Positions 11,201 through 21,695 of a stretch of 64,000 nt of DNA are shown one piece after another. The translations under genes and the position numbers were made by a program. The DNA is from Craterostigma plantagineum (Eukaryota; Streptophyta; Magnoliopsida; Lamiales; Linderniaceae): assembly GCA_027422505.1 (NCBI GenBank), contig JAPQWV010000001.1, forward strand, positions 372,001-436,000. The letters are read 5' to 3'. Positions within the stretch are counted from its first letter, which is position 1. Every line of letters begins with the position of its first letter. The notes under the pieces are model-generated. The model had not been told where the DNA came from and ran no database searches. It worked only from the letters and a program-made list of their open reading frames with translations.

Positions 11201-14200
11201 TTTGAGATGGAGCAGGGGCACTCGTCTGTTCCTGAACTGAGACTTCACTGATCATCTGAGCAGGTTCTGTCGAAGATTCTGACTCGGTTTCTGATGAGGA
11301 GCTCGAGAGAGTAATCGGCTTATCAGCTGTTGATTTCGGCCCTTTAGAAACTCGAGCTTGCTTGAGGCGATTGCTCTGACGCGTCTTTGGATCAGCTTTG
11401 GGTGGTTGAGGCTTGAGCACAGTCTTCTTCTTCGTAGGCTTCTTGGCCGTCTTCTTCGTGGGTTTAGGCGCAGAAATAGGGCTTGACGACCCAGGTGCAG
11501 GAACATTAATTGCGCCTCCGACGAGAGTCGTCTGGACCGGCCGTGGTTGGGGTGCTGAAGTGCCGAACGGTACATCGGCGAAGGTGAATACCGGCGCTGG
11601 AATCATCTGAATTGGGGCAACATCAAGCACAGTATCGCTTAATGTTGGGCTAACATCGCGGGTTTCTGCATTTCTTGGTGAGTTCGACATTTTTGAACAC
11701 AAAAATCGACTGATTTGGGAAAAGAAATCACCCAGAAAGACGAATGTTGAAACAGAGCAGAGAGCAGTTCGAAGTTGGAGTGAACACTAGGGTTTGTGAA
11801 TAGAAAATTTAATCAGTCAAATCATCAGATAAAGGAAGTTTTTTAGCAGTTACAGACGCAACCCACTACTCATGAAAAATAGCAGAAGGTGAGATAAATG
11901 AACTGCTAATATAACCGTTAGGCACATATAAATCTTCTAAACTTATATACTGATAAATTTAATATAAGTTCACAAAATACCCAATAAACTTCGATATTCA
12001 ATTAACACAGCATATAGAACATGTGGTCACTTAGAAGCAAATTCGAACTTAAGTCATCATGAAGCTAAAAATAGTAACAAGATATTTCCAAAATGCGAGC
12101 ATATAAAAACAGTTTTAACACCAAGTCAAGCGAGTTACATGGAGCACTACGAATCATGATTCAACCAAAAAACAACTAAGTCAAAAGTCATGGTAGAATC
12201 AAGAAATACCAACCTTTTGAGCGACTTCGATGACCACATAGAGACAAGTGTAAAGAGCTGTTCTTCGAGAATTTCTAATTCAATGTTGAGAGATAACTAA
12301 CATAGACACAAAAGACTAACAAAAGCAGTACTAATGACAGACACCAATAACACGAAAGCACAAAATGTAGCAATATCAAACTGACAGTCACATATGTTGC
12401 CCTAACATTTGACTCAACATCCTGATTCAGTAATCCTAGACTTATCTGCTCGATTCTTCTCAAAATCAGTCCCCTTAATTTCTACCCTCGCACCTCATAT
12501 ATCCAAAAAAAAAAAACTTTATGCACTGCCCTTATACTCTCAACCTCAAGGTTAGGCCGTTTGTCGCATAGTGTACATCGTCACAGCGAATGCCGTGTAC
12601 CTAAGGAATCTTATCACCAAAAACCTGTATCTAGACGAGAGTTTATGAGCATGCTAATAAAACATAAGGATTGGTTTTATGTCGCTTAAGTACATCGTCA
12701 CAGCGAATGCCGTGTACCTAGGGACGTGTTACCAAGAGCCTTTAAAGAGAGATTGGGTTAATCTAGGGATCAATCAAGAAAAATCAAGTCATTTCACAGG
12801 AAAACCGAGCAGAATATCTCATCAAACATTAATGCAGTAACCATCAAATTCGACATATGCTATGTTGATCCAAATGTTGGACCAACATTCAGACTAACAT
12901 GTGCAAACCAATGGACTTCTTCAGGTCCGAGAACCTTTCAGAATCCAAAGCTTTCGTGAAATGTCTGCCAACTGATTCTTAGTGTCTATATGCTCAATAT
13001 GCACTAGCTCTTTTTCGACCATGTCTCTTAGAAAGTGATGCCTAATGTCAATATGCTTCGTACGTGAGTGTTGAATAGGGTTCCTAGAGATGTTGATGGC
13101 ACTAAGGTTATCGCAATACATGAGAACAGATTCGCACTCTAAACCATAGTCACACAACATGCTATTCAACCACATCAATTGGGTACAACAACTACCCGCA
13201 GCTACGTACTCGGACTCAGCAGTAGATAATGACACGCAATTTTGCTTTTTACTATACCATGCAACCAGATTGTTACCTAAAAAGAAGCAGCCACCACTTG
13301 TACTCTTGCGATCATCTTCGTCACCAGCCCAGTCAGCATCGCTGTATCCTACAAGACTCAGATTAGTATCTTTGGAGAACCATAATCCAAGATTATACGA
13401 TCCACTAACATAACGAAGTATATGAAAGTACAGAGAAAGCAACCGGCTGGCAAGAACGTCAAGTCCTTTCGTTTAGTACGAGATCACACTTCGCGGAGGT
13501 AAGATTTTTTTCTAGCCTGGAAGGGAATGTCAAGCCTTAGCATCCAGCCTTTTCTCCCCACGATGTAAGCCGAACGAATGGAACCTAAGGAATGATTGGC
13601 CTTATTTCAGAGATTGGACTCTCTGACTGTGATTAGACCCTACTAATAAGTAAGAAGCTCGAGCCAGGTCCTTTCCGAGGGCAAATGCTGGTACTGGTCT
13701 GGAAGACCGTAGAACCTTTTTATGGACTGAAACTCCTTCCTCGGGAATAAGGAATGATGAACCTGCGACCATTAGGTTAAAAGCCCAATGCTCTACCAAA
13801 TCTCCTGATACACCTGATAAATAGCTTTCTAAGAGCGGATAGGATCGCAGGAAGATGCTCCTGAAAGTGCGAGCCGTCCCGAAGTTGCGCTTGAGCCCAC
13901 GGGGCTGGCATAGAAGTCTCTAGCGCGGGCGAAGAATGCCACTCGATGAAGTGCACTCCATCTCTTTTTTCGCACAAATATCCTTTTGTAATGGTTGGTC
14001 CTTCTCTACGGCTGAAAGCCATGACTGCCTCTATTGGGTTTTACTATTAAACCTAAATTGGGTCTATCCGCTAAAAATTAGGAAGCAGTTAGTTAAAGCC
14101 TACCATCCGATAGTTCTTTCGTTACGCCGACAAGCTAATAGCTCTTCCTGGAACTATACCATCTCGAAGACCAAGACCATGCAATTGGATGGTTCCTGCT

Positions 14201-17200
14201 TCATTCTAAAGTGAGACCAGTCCTAAAGACAATCAGACTACCGGTCAAGGTAAAACTCCCTATGATATGCAATGAAAACTTCATTCTCGATTCTACGATA
14301 ATTTTGTTCGCCTTAAGGAGAATTGAAATCAAGGATTTCGGTTTCACTTCACTTGAATTTGAAAATCCGGCTTGCTCCCGGCTTACTCTTTCAACCAACA
14401 GCTAAGGCGTTTTGTAGGCAGGCTGGCGGGATAGAGGTGATACCGGGCAGCCCGCTTTTCGGGCTAAAAAAGGAGTGAATACGACCTAGAATGGGCAAGC
14501 AAGGCGAGCTATCTTCTTTTAGTTGTTCGCCAGCCAGTAAGTTTGAGAAAGAACGCAGAAAAACAGGACGAAAAGGCCAGTTCCGGCTTGCTCCGCCCTA
14601 TTACGCTCGGGTCAGTTGGAAAACCCCAGCCTTTACTAATAGTATAGTGTAAGGTAGGTTTGAGTTGTTGATTCTTGACTCGCAACCTCACTTTACCAGT
14701 AGGAGATAAAGAAGAGATCGCCCGTTTTCGATATAAAAACTTCAACAGCTGCGGTTATAAGTTGTCCAAGTTTTAATAGAATATCCTTTTTGACAATCTG
14801 TAGAACTTTCCAATCAATTCTGGACCAACCCTTTTCCTATACTGAAAGTGTGTATTATCCATTTCCCAATTCTTTCCGGGTTCTTGCTTTAGCAATTCTA
14901 TCTCTTTCACCGAAACCAAAGTAAACCGAAACTGATAGCAGGTTCTAGAGAAAGTGTTTCCATCGGTCCATGTCGTCCCCCTAGGAAAGCCAGCAAGCCA
15001 ACGATCTAGGTTCAGTTGATCCAATTATAGAACTAGTGGAGAGAAGGAGCCTAAATCGACCCCGTTCTTTCTTTTTTTCTTTGAAAAAAGCAGTACAAGG
15101 AAACTTTGATTTAAGTCGAATGAGACTAAGCAGCTACCGACCGTTCCGACACGCCCTTGACCTATCTTGATAAAGAAAGGGTGCTTCCAAAATCATCCAT
15201 TTCAACTAATAAAGCTTGAAATCACTCGGAATGCTAAAGGACAGGCAGGGCAAGAAAGACCACGGGCCAGTTGGTCAAAGGGGCAAGCGCAGTCCCTCTT
15301 CTGTCGGTCCAGATGGGGCTCAATGGTGGTTGACGAGGGGGGACTCACCTAAACGACAGGAAGAATATCCATTGGTATGGACTAGAATCCCCAACGGGAG
15401 AACGAGTCAGTTCTGAATTCTACTCTACAGCTAATGGAGTTAGAAAAACTCTTACTTACATTTCCTGAGATGCTGTGTTTCACTCGGGATGGGCCTCTTT
15501 TGCGATCTCCGCGAAGCTCCATTCTTCGTTCGCGTAGGTAAAGGCCTTGCCTTATTCAAAAGTACCAGCTCCAAAAAGCATACTGACAAGGCTGTATCTA
15601 TCCAGACAAGGAAGAGTCTAGCCCCGAGATAGTTGAATAGAAGGTAGGGTCCAGTCCCAATTCAAGATCCTTCTAGAGTTGGATATCGAGATTCATTTCC
15701 TTCTTGCAAGAAGGCAAAAGAAAGATAAAGATAGATCAATCCACTAGCAAGCTGGGACCAATTCCATACAATATATAGAATTCATATACATAGAAATATG
15801 AAAAGAATAGTCTAGATAGGCTAAGAGTATACGCTTAACCGCATTTAGATGAGAAACCTTAGGTTCAGATTGATATCTAGCACATACGCAAACACTATAC
15901 ATGATGTCGGGTCTGCTCGCAGATAAGTACAACAAACTGCCAATCATAGAGCGGTACAATGTTGGGTCAACATTGGGCCCAACATTGTCTTTACTTACCT
16001 TCTGCGATGACCCCATGGGCGTTTTCATTACCTTTGCAGTGTCCAGTCCGAACTTCTTCACAGAGTTTCTCGCGTATTTTTCTTGGGACATAAAGATCCC
16101 ATCGCTCCTTTGCTTAATCTGCAAACCTAAAAAGTAAGTTAACTCGCCGATCATACTCATCTCAAATGTGGTGTTCATCGCCTGCACAAACTGATCTAAC
16201 ATAGATTGTGAGCTCGATCCAAAGACAATATCATCAACATAGACTTGAGCTATCAAAAGGTCAGATTCGACTCGTTTAACAAAAAGAGTGCGGTCTGCCT
16301 CACCTCGTGTGAAACCGAACTCAAGCAAAAACGTTGCTAACCTTGCATACCAAGCTCGAGGCGCTTGCTTTAATCCATATAAAGCCTTCTGCAGCTTAAA
16401 GACATGGTTAGGATAATGGGGATCTTCGAACCCTTTTGGCTGTTCGACATAAATTTCCTTATCTATATACCCATTCAAAAACGCACCCTTAACATCCATT
16501 TGATGTAATGTGATGTTAAGCCAACATGCTATAGCTAACAAAAGTCTTATGGACTCTAACCTAGCGACAGGAGCAAACGTCTCATCAAAGTCTATGCCTT
16601 CTACTTGAGTATAACCCTGAGCCACTAAACGTGCTTTGTTTCTAACAACCCTCCCAGATTCATCAGACTTGTTCTTAAAAATCCACTTCGTGCCTATGAC
16701 ATTAATGTCATTTGGCCGTGGGACTAAGGTCCAAACCTGGTTTTTATCGAACTGTAAGAGTTCTTCTTGCATTGCATTAATCCAGTAATTATCCTTAAGG
16801 GCTTCATGCACATTTTTCGGTTCAATCACAGAAACAAAACAATTAAAGCTTACCTCAGCGTATACCGAGTTCATGCATACGTTTCTTACCATAGATTTGT
16901 AGTCTTTGCGTGGCTTGTCTCTTGTTTTTCTTCCTTCATTCACATCTCCAATAACAAGATCAGTGGGATGATCTTTTCGAATCTTAGCTGGCGGATCACG
17001 TCGTACTTCACTGGGACCAGCGTCATCGTTTTGTTCTGGCTCAGATGTTGAGTCCAATGTTGGCTCAACATTGACATCCGCAGGCTCCTCTGGTTCCTTG
17101 ACAGCTTGTATAATATCTGAAACATCTACTTGAGGAAGCATATTGCTAAGATCAGTAGCATCGTCAAACACAACATTCACTGATTCTTGAACTGATTTCA

Positions 17201-20200
17201 AACGCAAATTATAAACACGGTAGGCACGACTATTTGACGAGTAACCTAGGAAAATACATTTTTATCTTTTCGAATCAAACTTCGTCAAATATTCCCGATC
17301 ATTCAGCATGTAACAAAAACAACCAAACACATGAAAATATTTAACAGTAGGCTTTTTACCATTCAGTAACTCATACGACGTTTTCTTCGTGCCATGTCTA
17401 AAGAACACTCGGTTCGAAATGTGACATGCCGTGTGCAGTGCTTCAGCCCAAAAGCGTTTAGAAACATTTTTAGACAATAACATAACCCGAGCCATCTCTT
17501 GTAAAGTCCTATTCTTCCTTTCGGCCACCCCGTTTTGTTGGGGCGTCTTAGGGGAAGAATACTCATGTACTATACCTTTCTTACCACAATACTCATCAAA
17601 ATACTGATTTTCAAATTCTCTACCATGATCTGATCTAATTCGAAAGATAGTAGCACTAAAATTGTTCCTAATCATAGCACAGAAATTCTTAAAGAAGTCG
17701 AACGATTCCGATTTTTCCTTAAGAAAGAAAATCCAAGCATATCTAGAAAAATCATCCACGAGCACATAAGCATATTTCTTACCTCCAATACTATCTACTT
17801 CCATAGGACCCATCAAATCCATGTGAATTAATTGAAAACAGTGAGCAGTGTTAAAATGTTGGGCAGTATGTTGGTCAACATTGTGACTAACATGTGTTTG
17901 CTTACCCTTCAAGCACGACTCACACACTACCTTACCAAACTCCTTAAGCTTCGGAATCCCTCTGATTGCTTCATGTTTGATAAGTTGCTCCAATGTTCTG
18001 TAGTTGACGTGACCTAACTTGTTATGCCAAAGAGTAACATCGTCCTCAGCTTTTGATAGTTGACACACGTCCTTCATACCAGATTTGTCACCGACTAGGT
18101 AGCAATTGTCGCTAGATCTTTTACCTGCCATCACTAAAATAGAATCTTGGTTAAAGACTTCACAGCACTCCTTGTTAAACCTTACCTCGAGGTCATCATC
18201 ACACAGCTGGCTTATGCTTATCAAATTTGCAACAAGCCCGTCAACATGAAGAACGTTGCTAAGCTTGGGAAGTCAGGGACATTGAGTCTGCCTCGGCCAA
18301 GAATTCGACCTTTAGAACCACCTCCGAAAGTCACAGATCCACTTCTTAAGGGTGTATACTCACTGAGATACTCTTTGGTACCCGTCATATGTCGGGAACA
18401 CCCGCTATCAAGTACCATGAACCTGTCACATTAGCTCGCAAGGAGGTGTACACAACTAGACATTTAGGACCTGATTTCGTGATCCAAGCTTTCTTAGAAG
18501 ACTTAACCATATTCTTTTTGCTGGAATTCGAAGATGAGCCAGCTGGGCTTTCTCCAGACACATTTTTCAACACTGATTTCTCAATGTTGACCGATATGTT
18601 GGATGACATTTCAGCCGACATCGATTTCTTTGCAGAAATCTCTCTCTTCAATTTCCAACAGTATGACTTTAAATGACCTAACTTCTTACAATGATCACAT
18701 AGAAATGATTTATCATAATTTTTCTGGGTCACATGCTCGGGACTATCCTTAGGCTTCACTACTTCGGCTTCGACATTACTCGATTGAGCTTTAACAAAAC
18801 AATTTTAGGCTGATCATGAGACACGGGTTTTGTACTATCGCATGCAGGCTGAGCATTAAAACCTAGACCTTGCTTATCATAAATACCAAGAGACAATACC
18901 TCATCAAGGGTAGATTTACCCTTGTTCAACTTAGTAAACGTTTCATCGGCCTGATTGACTCGCTTTTGAAGCGTGTCGATCTCCCTGTCCTTGCGTGTGA
19001 GTGCGGCTTCCAACTTGTTCAAGCCATCCATTAAGCCTTCAATGATCTTTTCGTTTTTCTCATTTTCATCGACCAACAATTTCACCGCGGCTTGAAGTTG
19101 TAGATTATTGGCCTTTTCAATTTCATAGTGCGTGGTTAACAGCTTCAAGGCTTCTTCACAACTTCCTGTCTCAGGTTCTGTATCATCACAACTCAGACTA
19201 TCATCAAGACAGTTTGAATCATCATAATCAAAAATAATATGTTTTGAAGATGTTGAGCCAGATGTTGACTCAACATCTGTTACCGCAGTGAGGCCGATAT
19301 GATTATCTTCTTCATCTTCGTCATCTGAAAAAGACTGGATGATTACGGATGATTGCTTAGGCTCTTCATCGTCATCTTCGTCGTCTGACAGGTCAATCCA
19401 CATGGCCTTTCCATGTTTGCGAAGAGTGTTTGCACATTCGTTGGCAAAATGACCCCAGCCTTGGCACTCAAAGCATCTGATTGCCTCATAGTTGATGTTC
19501 TTCCTCGGTTTTCCGTCTAGCTTCCCAGCAGACTTTCGCTTAGGGTACGGAGGTGCTGAAGATGGTTCAGCTTTGATATTCTGGCCTTTTCTGAATGTTG
19601 GGCCAATATTCTGCACAACATTCTTCTTCTTGAAAAACTTCGCAAATTTCTTTACGACCATGGCTAGGTCCTCTTCGTTACTGGGATCAACCTCGATCGG
19701 ATCCTTGGATGGTTGAGTGACTAGTGCAAGACTCTTTCCGCGAGCGGCCCTCTTTTGGACTTCTAGATTGGTTTCAAAATTCTTCAGGATGTTCATCAAG
19801 ACGTTGAAGTCCATGGTGGCTAGGTTGTGCGATTCCTCAATTGCCGATACCTTCACATTAAATTTTTCAGTTAGTGTACGAATAGCTTTTGAATTTAATG
19901 CCTTGTTAGTTATAGCCTCTCCTAGGCTGGCACACTCGCTGGATATTGTCAAGAGTTTTCCAAAGTACGTCGTGATGTCCTCGTCTTCTTTCATTCTGAT
20001 GTTCTCGAATTGACTATGTAGGAGGCGCAGCTTGGTTTCTCGCACAGTTGTGTCACCTTCACAGTAACTCTGGAGCAGATCCCACGCAGACTTAGCCGTT
20101 GTACAATTCTGGATTATCTTAAACATAAAGATGTCCACGGTGGAGAAGATGGCGTTGAGTGCCTTATCATTATATTCAGCCGCGCTTCGTTCAGGCACCG

Positions 20201-21354
20201 TCCATTCTTCGACCGGCTTGTCAACACTTTCTCCATCTGCATCAGGTTCTGTCCTTGGAGGGTATACCCGTGGAGTACTGCTTCCCATGCTCGCACATCA
20301 ATTGACTTGATGCACTGACGAACACGAATCTTCCAGTATGCGTAGTTGGTGCCGTCAAGGGCAGGTACTTTGCCGACATTGTTTGAACTGGTAATATCCA
20401 TTGTAGAGGATGTTAAGCGCTTAGTTACGTCAAGCGTTGGCTCTGATACCACTTTGAAGGTGGTCCCTTACACAATGGATGTAAATCACTTCGTAATATG
20501 CTGATGTTGGATGTGATGTTAGGCTAACACTCAAACTCACTTGCAAATGCACAGCGGAAAAGAACGAACTTAATGATAAAAGAACACGAACACAAGAGCT
20601 AATTTTGTGCAGCAAGTCAAATAACTTGCTGCGAGCCTTGCGGCAAAATAATCCACTAAAACGATGGATTACAAACTATCGAAAAAGATAGTTAAATGAA
20701 ATCTAGCAAAAGGACGGAATCACACACACGATTCTAAAACCTAACAAGCTAGATTAAACAAAAAAACTCTTTCATGGAATAACTCTCGCTCAGAGAAGCT
20801 CTCACTCTCGCTCCGTGTTCAATGTATAAGCCATATCTTGAAATGATGAAGTCCTTCGTCTTTTATATGTCTTCAACTCGTGAAGGACTTGTCCCAACGA
20901 CTTAGTAACCTCCCTCACCGTCCACTAACGTCCACTAAGAATGTCATGACCGTTAGTGTCCGTTGGGAGTCGACTTGGTCACTCCAAGTGCTCGGTCCTT
21001 GCTTTAGCTCCAAGACATCCTATCTTTAGTAAGCACTCTTCCTATCTTTGCTCCACACTCACTCCGATGCGTTTTGACCCGTTCTTTACCTTATCCAAGA
21101 CCTGCATAAGTCTAGTAAAATACCACGTCAGCAATAAGGTTAGTTTTGGGCATGAAAGATAAAACCGAGAAAGGGAACATTCTTGACCAACAAATGTTGG
21201 CTAGAATGTTACCCCAACATTGCCGATGCTGAACACTCAACATTAACAGATTATAAAGAAAACTGATCCATTTTGTTCTGTCTCTTTTGCAGCTAGGTCT
21301 ACCATTGGAAGAGTGAGTTTTGGCTTTCTCTGCTTCCCTCCAGTCTATGTATAG
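8202..21354 (+). CDS. Small secreted X8-domain protein (CBM43-like), interrupted in intron 2 by an LTR retrotransposon
   Basis: Three exons: 8202-8267, 8344-8593 and 21293-21354, total 378 nt, 125 residues, all joined in frame by GT-AG introns. Exon 1 is a clean signal peptide (MAKPSLSLFITLSFLFTTVN). Exon 2 begins RDSNPSWCVAKDNANLLAL and has the X8 pattern: WCVAK, Cys, CKIIQPGGLCYD, a polar stretch with ASVLLNRDY, and a further Cys. Exon 3 adds about 20 residues and a stop. X8 domains bind beta-1,3-glucan, and small ones are cell-wall or plasmodesmal callose binders. There is no GPI-like tail, so it is probably secreted. Intron 2 is 12,699 bp, but removing the retroelement and one TSD leaves 83 bp, so it was an ordinary small intron before insertion. 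Whether the long intron is still spliced is unknown. Confidence 0.75.
8633..8637. repeat. Target site duplication GATTA, left copy
   Basis: GATTA directly precedes the LTR start TGAAGG. The same five bases follow the right LTR at 21249-21253. Confidence 0.9.
8638..9431 (-). repeat. 3' LTR (left copy)
   Basis: 794 bp, beginning TGAAGGTGG and ending TTAACA on the plus strand. By eye it is identical to the right LTR except for three substitutions, all in the stretch around 8944-8958. Confidence 0.95.
9432..9446 (-). other. Polypurine tract
   Basis: On the minus strand this reads GATAAAAAGGGGGAGAT directly before the 3' LTR, the standard primer for plus-strand DNA synthesis. Confidence 0.85.
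9728..11690 (-). pseudogene. Env-like third ORF of the Sirevirus-type element, split by a frameshift
   Basis: The first Met is at 11690 (MSNSPRNAETRDVSP). The N-terminal part, to 11016, is Pro/Ser/Lys-rich with a strong basic block (KKTAKKPTKKK) and an acidic Ser/Glu patch. The second part (about 11034 down to 9728) has the globular region seen in plant retrotransposon env-like or putative plant transposon proteins (VVREVYANL, KYGRIFFRGKLYDF, VNGFLGTPNVG). It ends with a coiled-coil-like helix (IQCLEDTIAFLTTQLATLKD) and a charged tail. The two parts are in different frames. A one-base insertion in a T run near 11035 explains the break. I see no convincing transmembrane or fusion segment, so an envelope function is doubtful. 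It lies 3' of pol, as in SIRE1-type elements. Confidence 0.75.
11703..12920 (-). other. Spacer between RNase H and the env-like ORF, with a duplicated 31-bp motif
   Basis: Non-coding interior of the retroelement. It contains two copies of a 31-bp sequence starting GTACATCGTCACAGCGAATG, at 12573-12603 and 12690-12720. Each copy has GTACA/TGTAC inverted ends. It also contains two TGTTG...CAACA-type palindromes (12394-12408, 12873-12889). It may hold the acceptor region for a spliced env-like transcript, but nothing in the sequence proves this. Confidence 0.6.
12921..13422 (-). pseudogene. RNase H C-terminal part of pol (Copia)
   Basis: This segment encodes LRYVSGSYNLGLWFSK, SDADWAGDEDDRKSTSGG, LSTAESEYVAAGSC and SRTKHIDIRHHFLRDMVEK, the classic Copia RNase H motifs. 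Its frame continues the RT segment that ends at 15831 once the inserted DNA is ignored. Near the 3' end, at about 12960, a one-base loss in a T run puts the last residues out of frame. Confidence 0.85.
13423..15825. other. Probable mitochondrial DNA insertion (NUMT) inside the retroelement
   Basis: About 2.4 kb with base composition and style unlike the flanking element. There are no long conserved ORFs, many short degenerate frames, and GC-rich and purine-rich blocks reminiscent of plant mitochondrial intergenic DNA. It lies exactly between two copies of AGTATA (13417-13422 and 15826-15831), so removing it and one copy restores a continuous Copia RNase H region. I did not recognise a specific mitochondrial gene. 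The assignment rests on sequence style, and a plastid or other origin is not excluded. Confidence 0.55.
15832..17261 (-). pseudogene. Reverse transcriptase and start of RNase H (Copia pol)
   Basis: Contains TKWIFKNKSDESGRVVRNKA, RLVAQGYTQVEGIDFDETF, HQMDVKGAFLNGYI, LYGLKQAPRAWYARL, the catalytic YVDDIVFGS, and SMIGSLLYLSASRPDIMYSV. The N-terminal part (about 16950-17200) is the variable, acidic linker following integrase. An in-frame stop at 17262-17264 separates it from integrase, although the frame is the same on both sides. It ends at KRIL, where the foreign insertion begins. Confidence 0.9.
17262..18759 (-). pseudogene. Zinc knuckle, protease and integrase part of pol
   Basis: The upstream segment (18385-18759) has a second zinc knuckle (CDHCKKLGHLKSYC) and a Lys/Ser-rich spacer. 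The protease active-site region follows (LDSGCSRHMTG and TFGGGSKGRILG, 18221-18418). The integrase then carries the HHCC region (WHNKLGHVNYRTLEQL ... CESCLKGK) and the DDE core (LIHMDLMGPM, DDFSRYAW, SSPKTPQQNGVAERKNRT). One-base losses near 18409 (at the protease active site) and 18260, and the stop at 17262, interrupt it. Confidence 0.88.
18760..20401 (-). pseudogene. Gag of the Sirevirus-type element, frameshifted
   Basis: The first Met at 20401 starts MDITSSNNVGKVPALDGTNY and continues into a WKIRVRQ segment typical of Copia gag. A UBN2-like capsid region follows (TTAKSAWDLLQSYCEGDTTV). The zinc knuckle CFECQGWGHFANEC comes next, then an acidic tail and a coiled-coil-like segment (19000-19100). 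A one-base loss in a C run near 20262 shifts frame early in the capsid. Another near 18797 breaks the junction with pol. Confidence 0.85.
20439..20451 (-). other. Primer binding site (initiator Met-tRNA type)
   Basis: On the minus strand TGGTATCAGAGCC starts 3 nt after the end of the 5' LTR. It is complementary to the 3' end of plant initiator Met-tRNA, the usual Copia primer. Confidence 0.9.
20455..21248 (-). repeat. 5' LTR (right copy)
   Basis: 794 bp, the same length as the left LTR, with only three mismatches seen. It is followed by the TSD GATTA at 21249-21253. Confidence 0.95.
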
Positions 21355-21695
21355 AAATCGTGTTTTCTGGGTTTTTGTCCAACTTCGATTGTTTGAGCTG
21401 TACGTATATAAACTAAAAAGACATTGAATAATGAAGAATCTATTGGTCCTTTTACTTAACTTTCACTTGTGTTACATTATAACACTCGTCATACTTTAGT
21501 TTGTCAAGTAAACGATTTAGGCTGAAAATTATGAAAAATGGGTAATACTGTGAATTTATGCAGATGATTGGGGGGCAGGTTTTTGTATATTATGATAGTG
21601 AGTGGACTTAATCGTTAAGAAAGAACAATTCAAAATAAAAGCATTTCAACACCTACACCATCGTCTTCTCCACTTCATCCTCGCCGTCATAGAAC
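21355..21695. other. Intergenic stretch between the X8 gene and the membrane-protein gene
   Basis: A short A/T-rich spacer probably holding the 3' UTR of the X8 gene and the promoter of the next gene. I see no repeat or RNA gene. Confidence 0.5.

Larger units (their letters stand above)
8638..21248 (-). mobile_element. Ty1/Copia LTR retrotransposon of the Sirevirus type with env-like ORF, coding regions broken
   Basis: A 12,611-bp element in the minus orientation: 5' LTR on the right, Met-tRNA PBS, gag, protease, integrase, reverse transcriptase, RNase H, a spacer, an env-like ORF, PPT and the 3' LTR on the left. It is flanked by TSD GATTA. The PR-IN-RT-RH order makes it Copia. A long gag with CX2CX4HX4C followed by an acidic tail, a second zinc knuckle upstream of protease, and an extra ORF after pol fit the Sirevirus group. 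About 2.4 kb of foreign DNA sits within RNase H, so the native size is near 10.2 kb. Single-base breaks occur near 20262, 18797, 18409, 18260, 12960 and 11035, with an in-frame stop at 17262. The copy therefore cannot make its own proteins. Confidence 0.92.

Noticed and set aside
12921..15831. NUMT as part of the native retroelement spacer
   Set aside because: The insertion splits a conserved RNase H segment rather than lying between genes, and it has no counterpart in Copia elements.
15744..20401. Possible endogenous pararetrovirus
   Set aside because: The order protease-integrase-RT-RNase H, the Met-tRNA PBS, LTRs and TSD identify a Copia LTR element. No movement or coat protein is seen.
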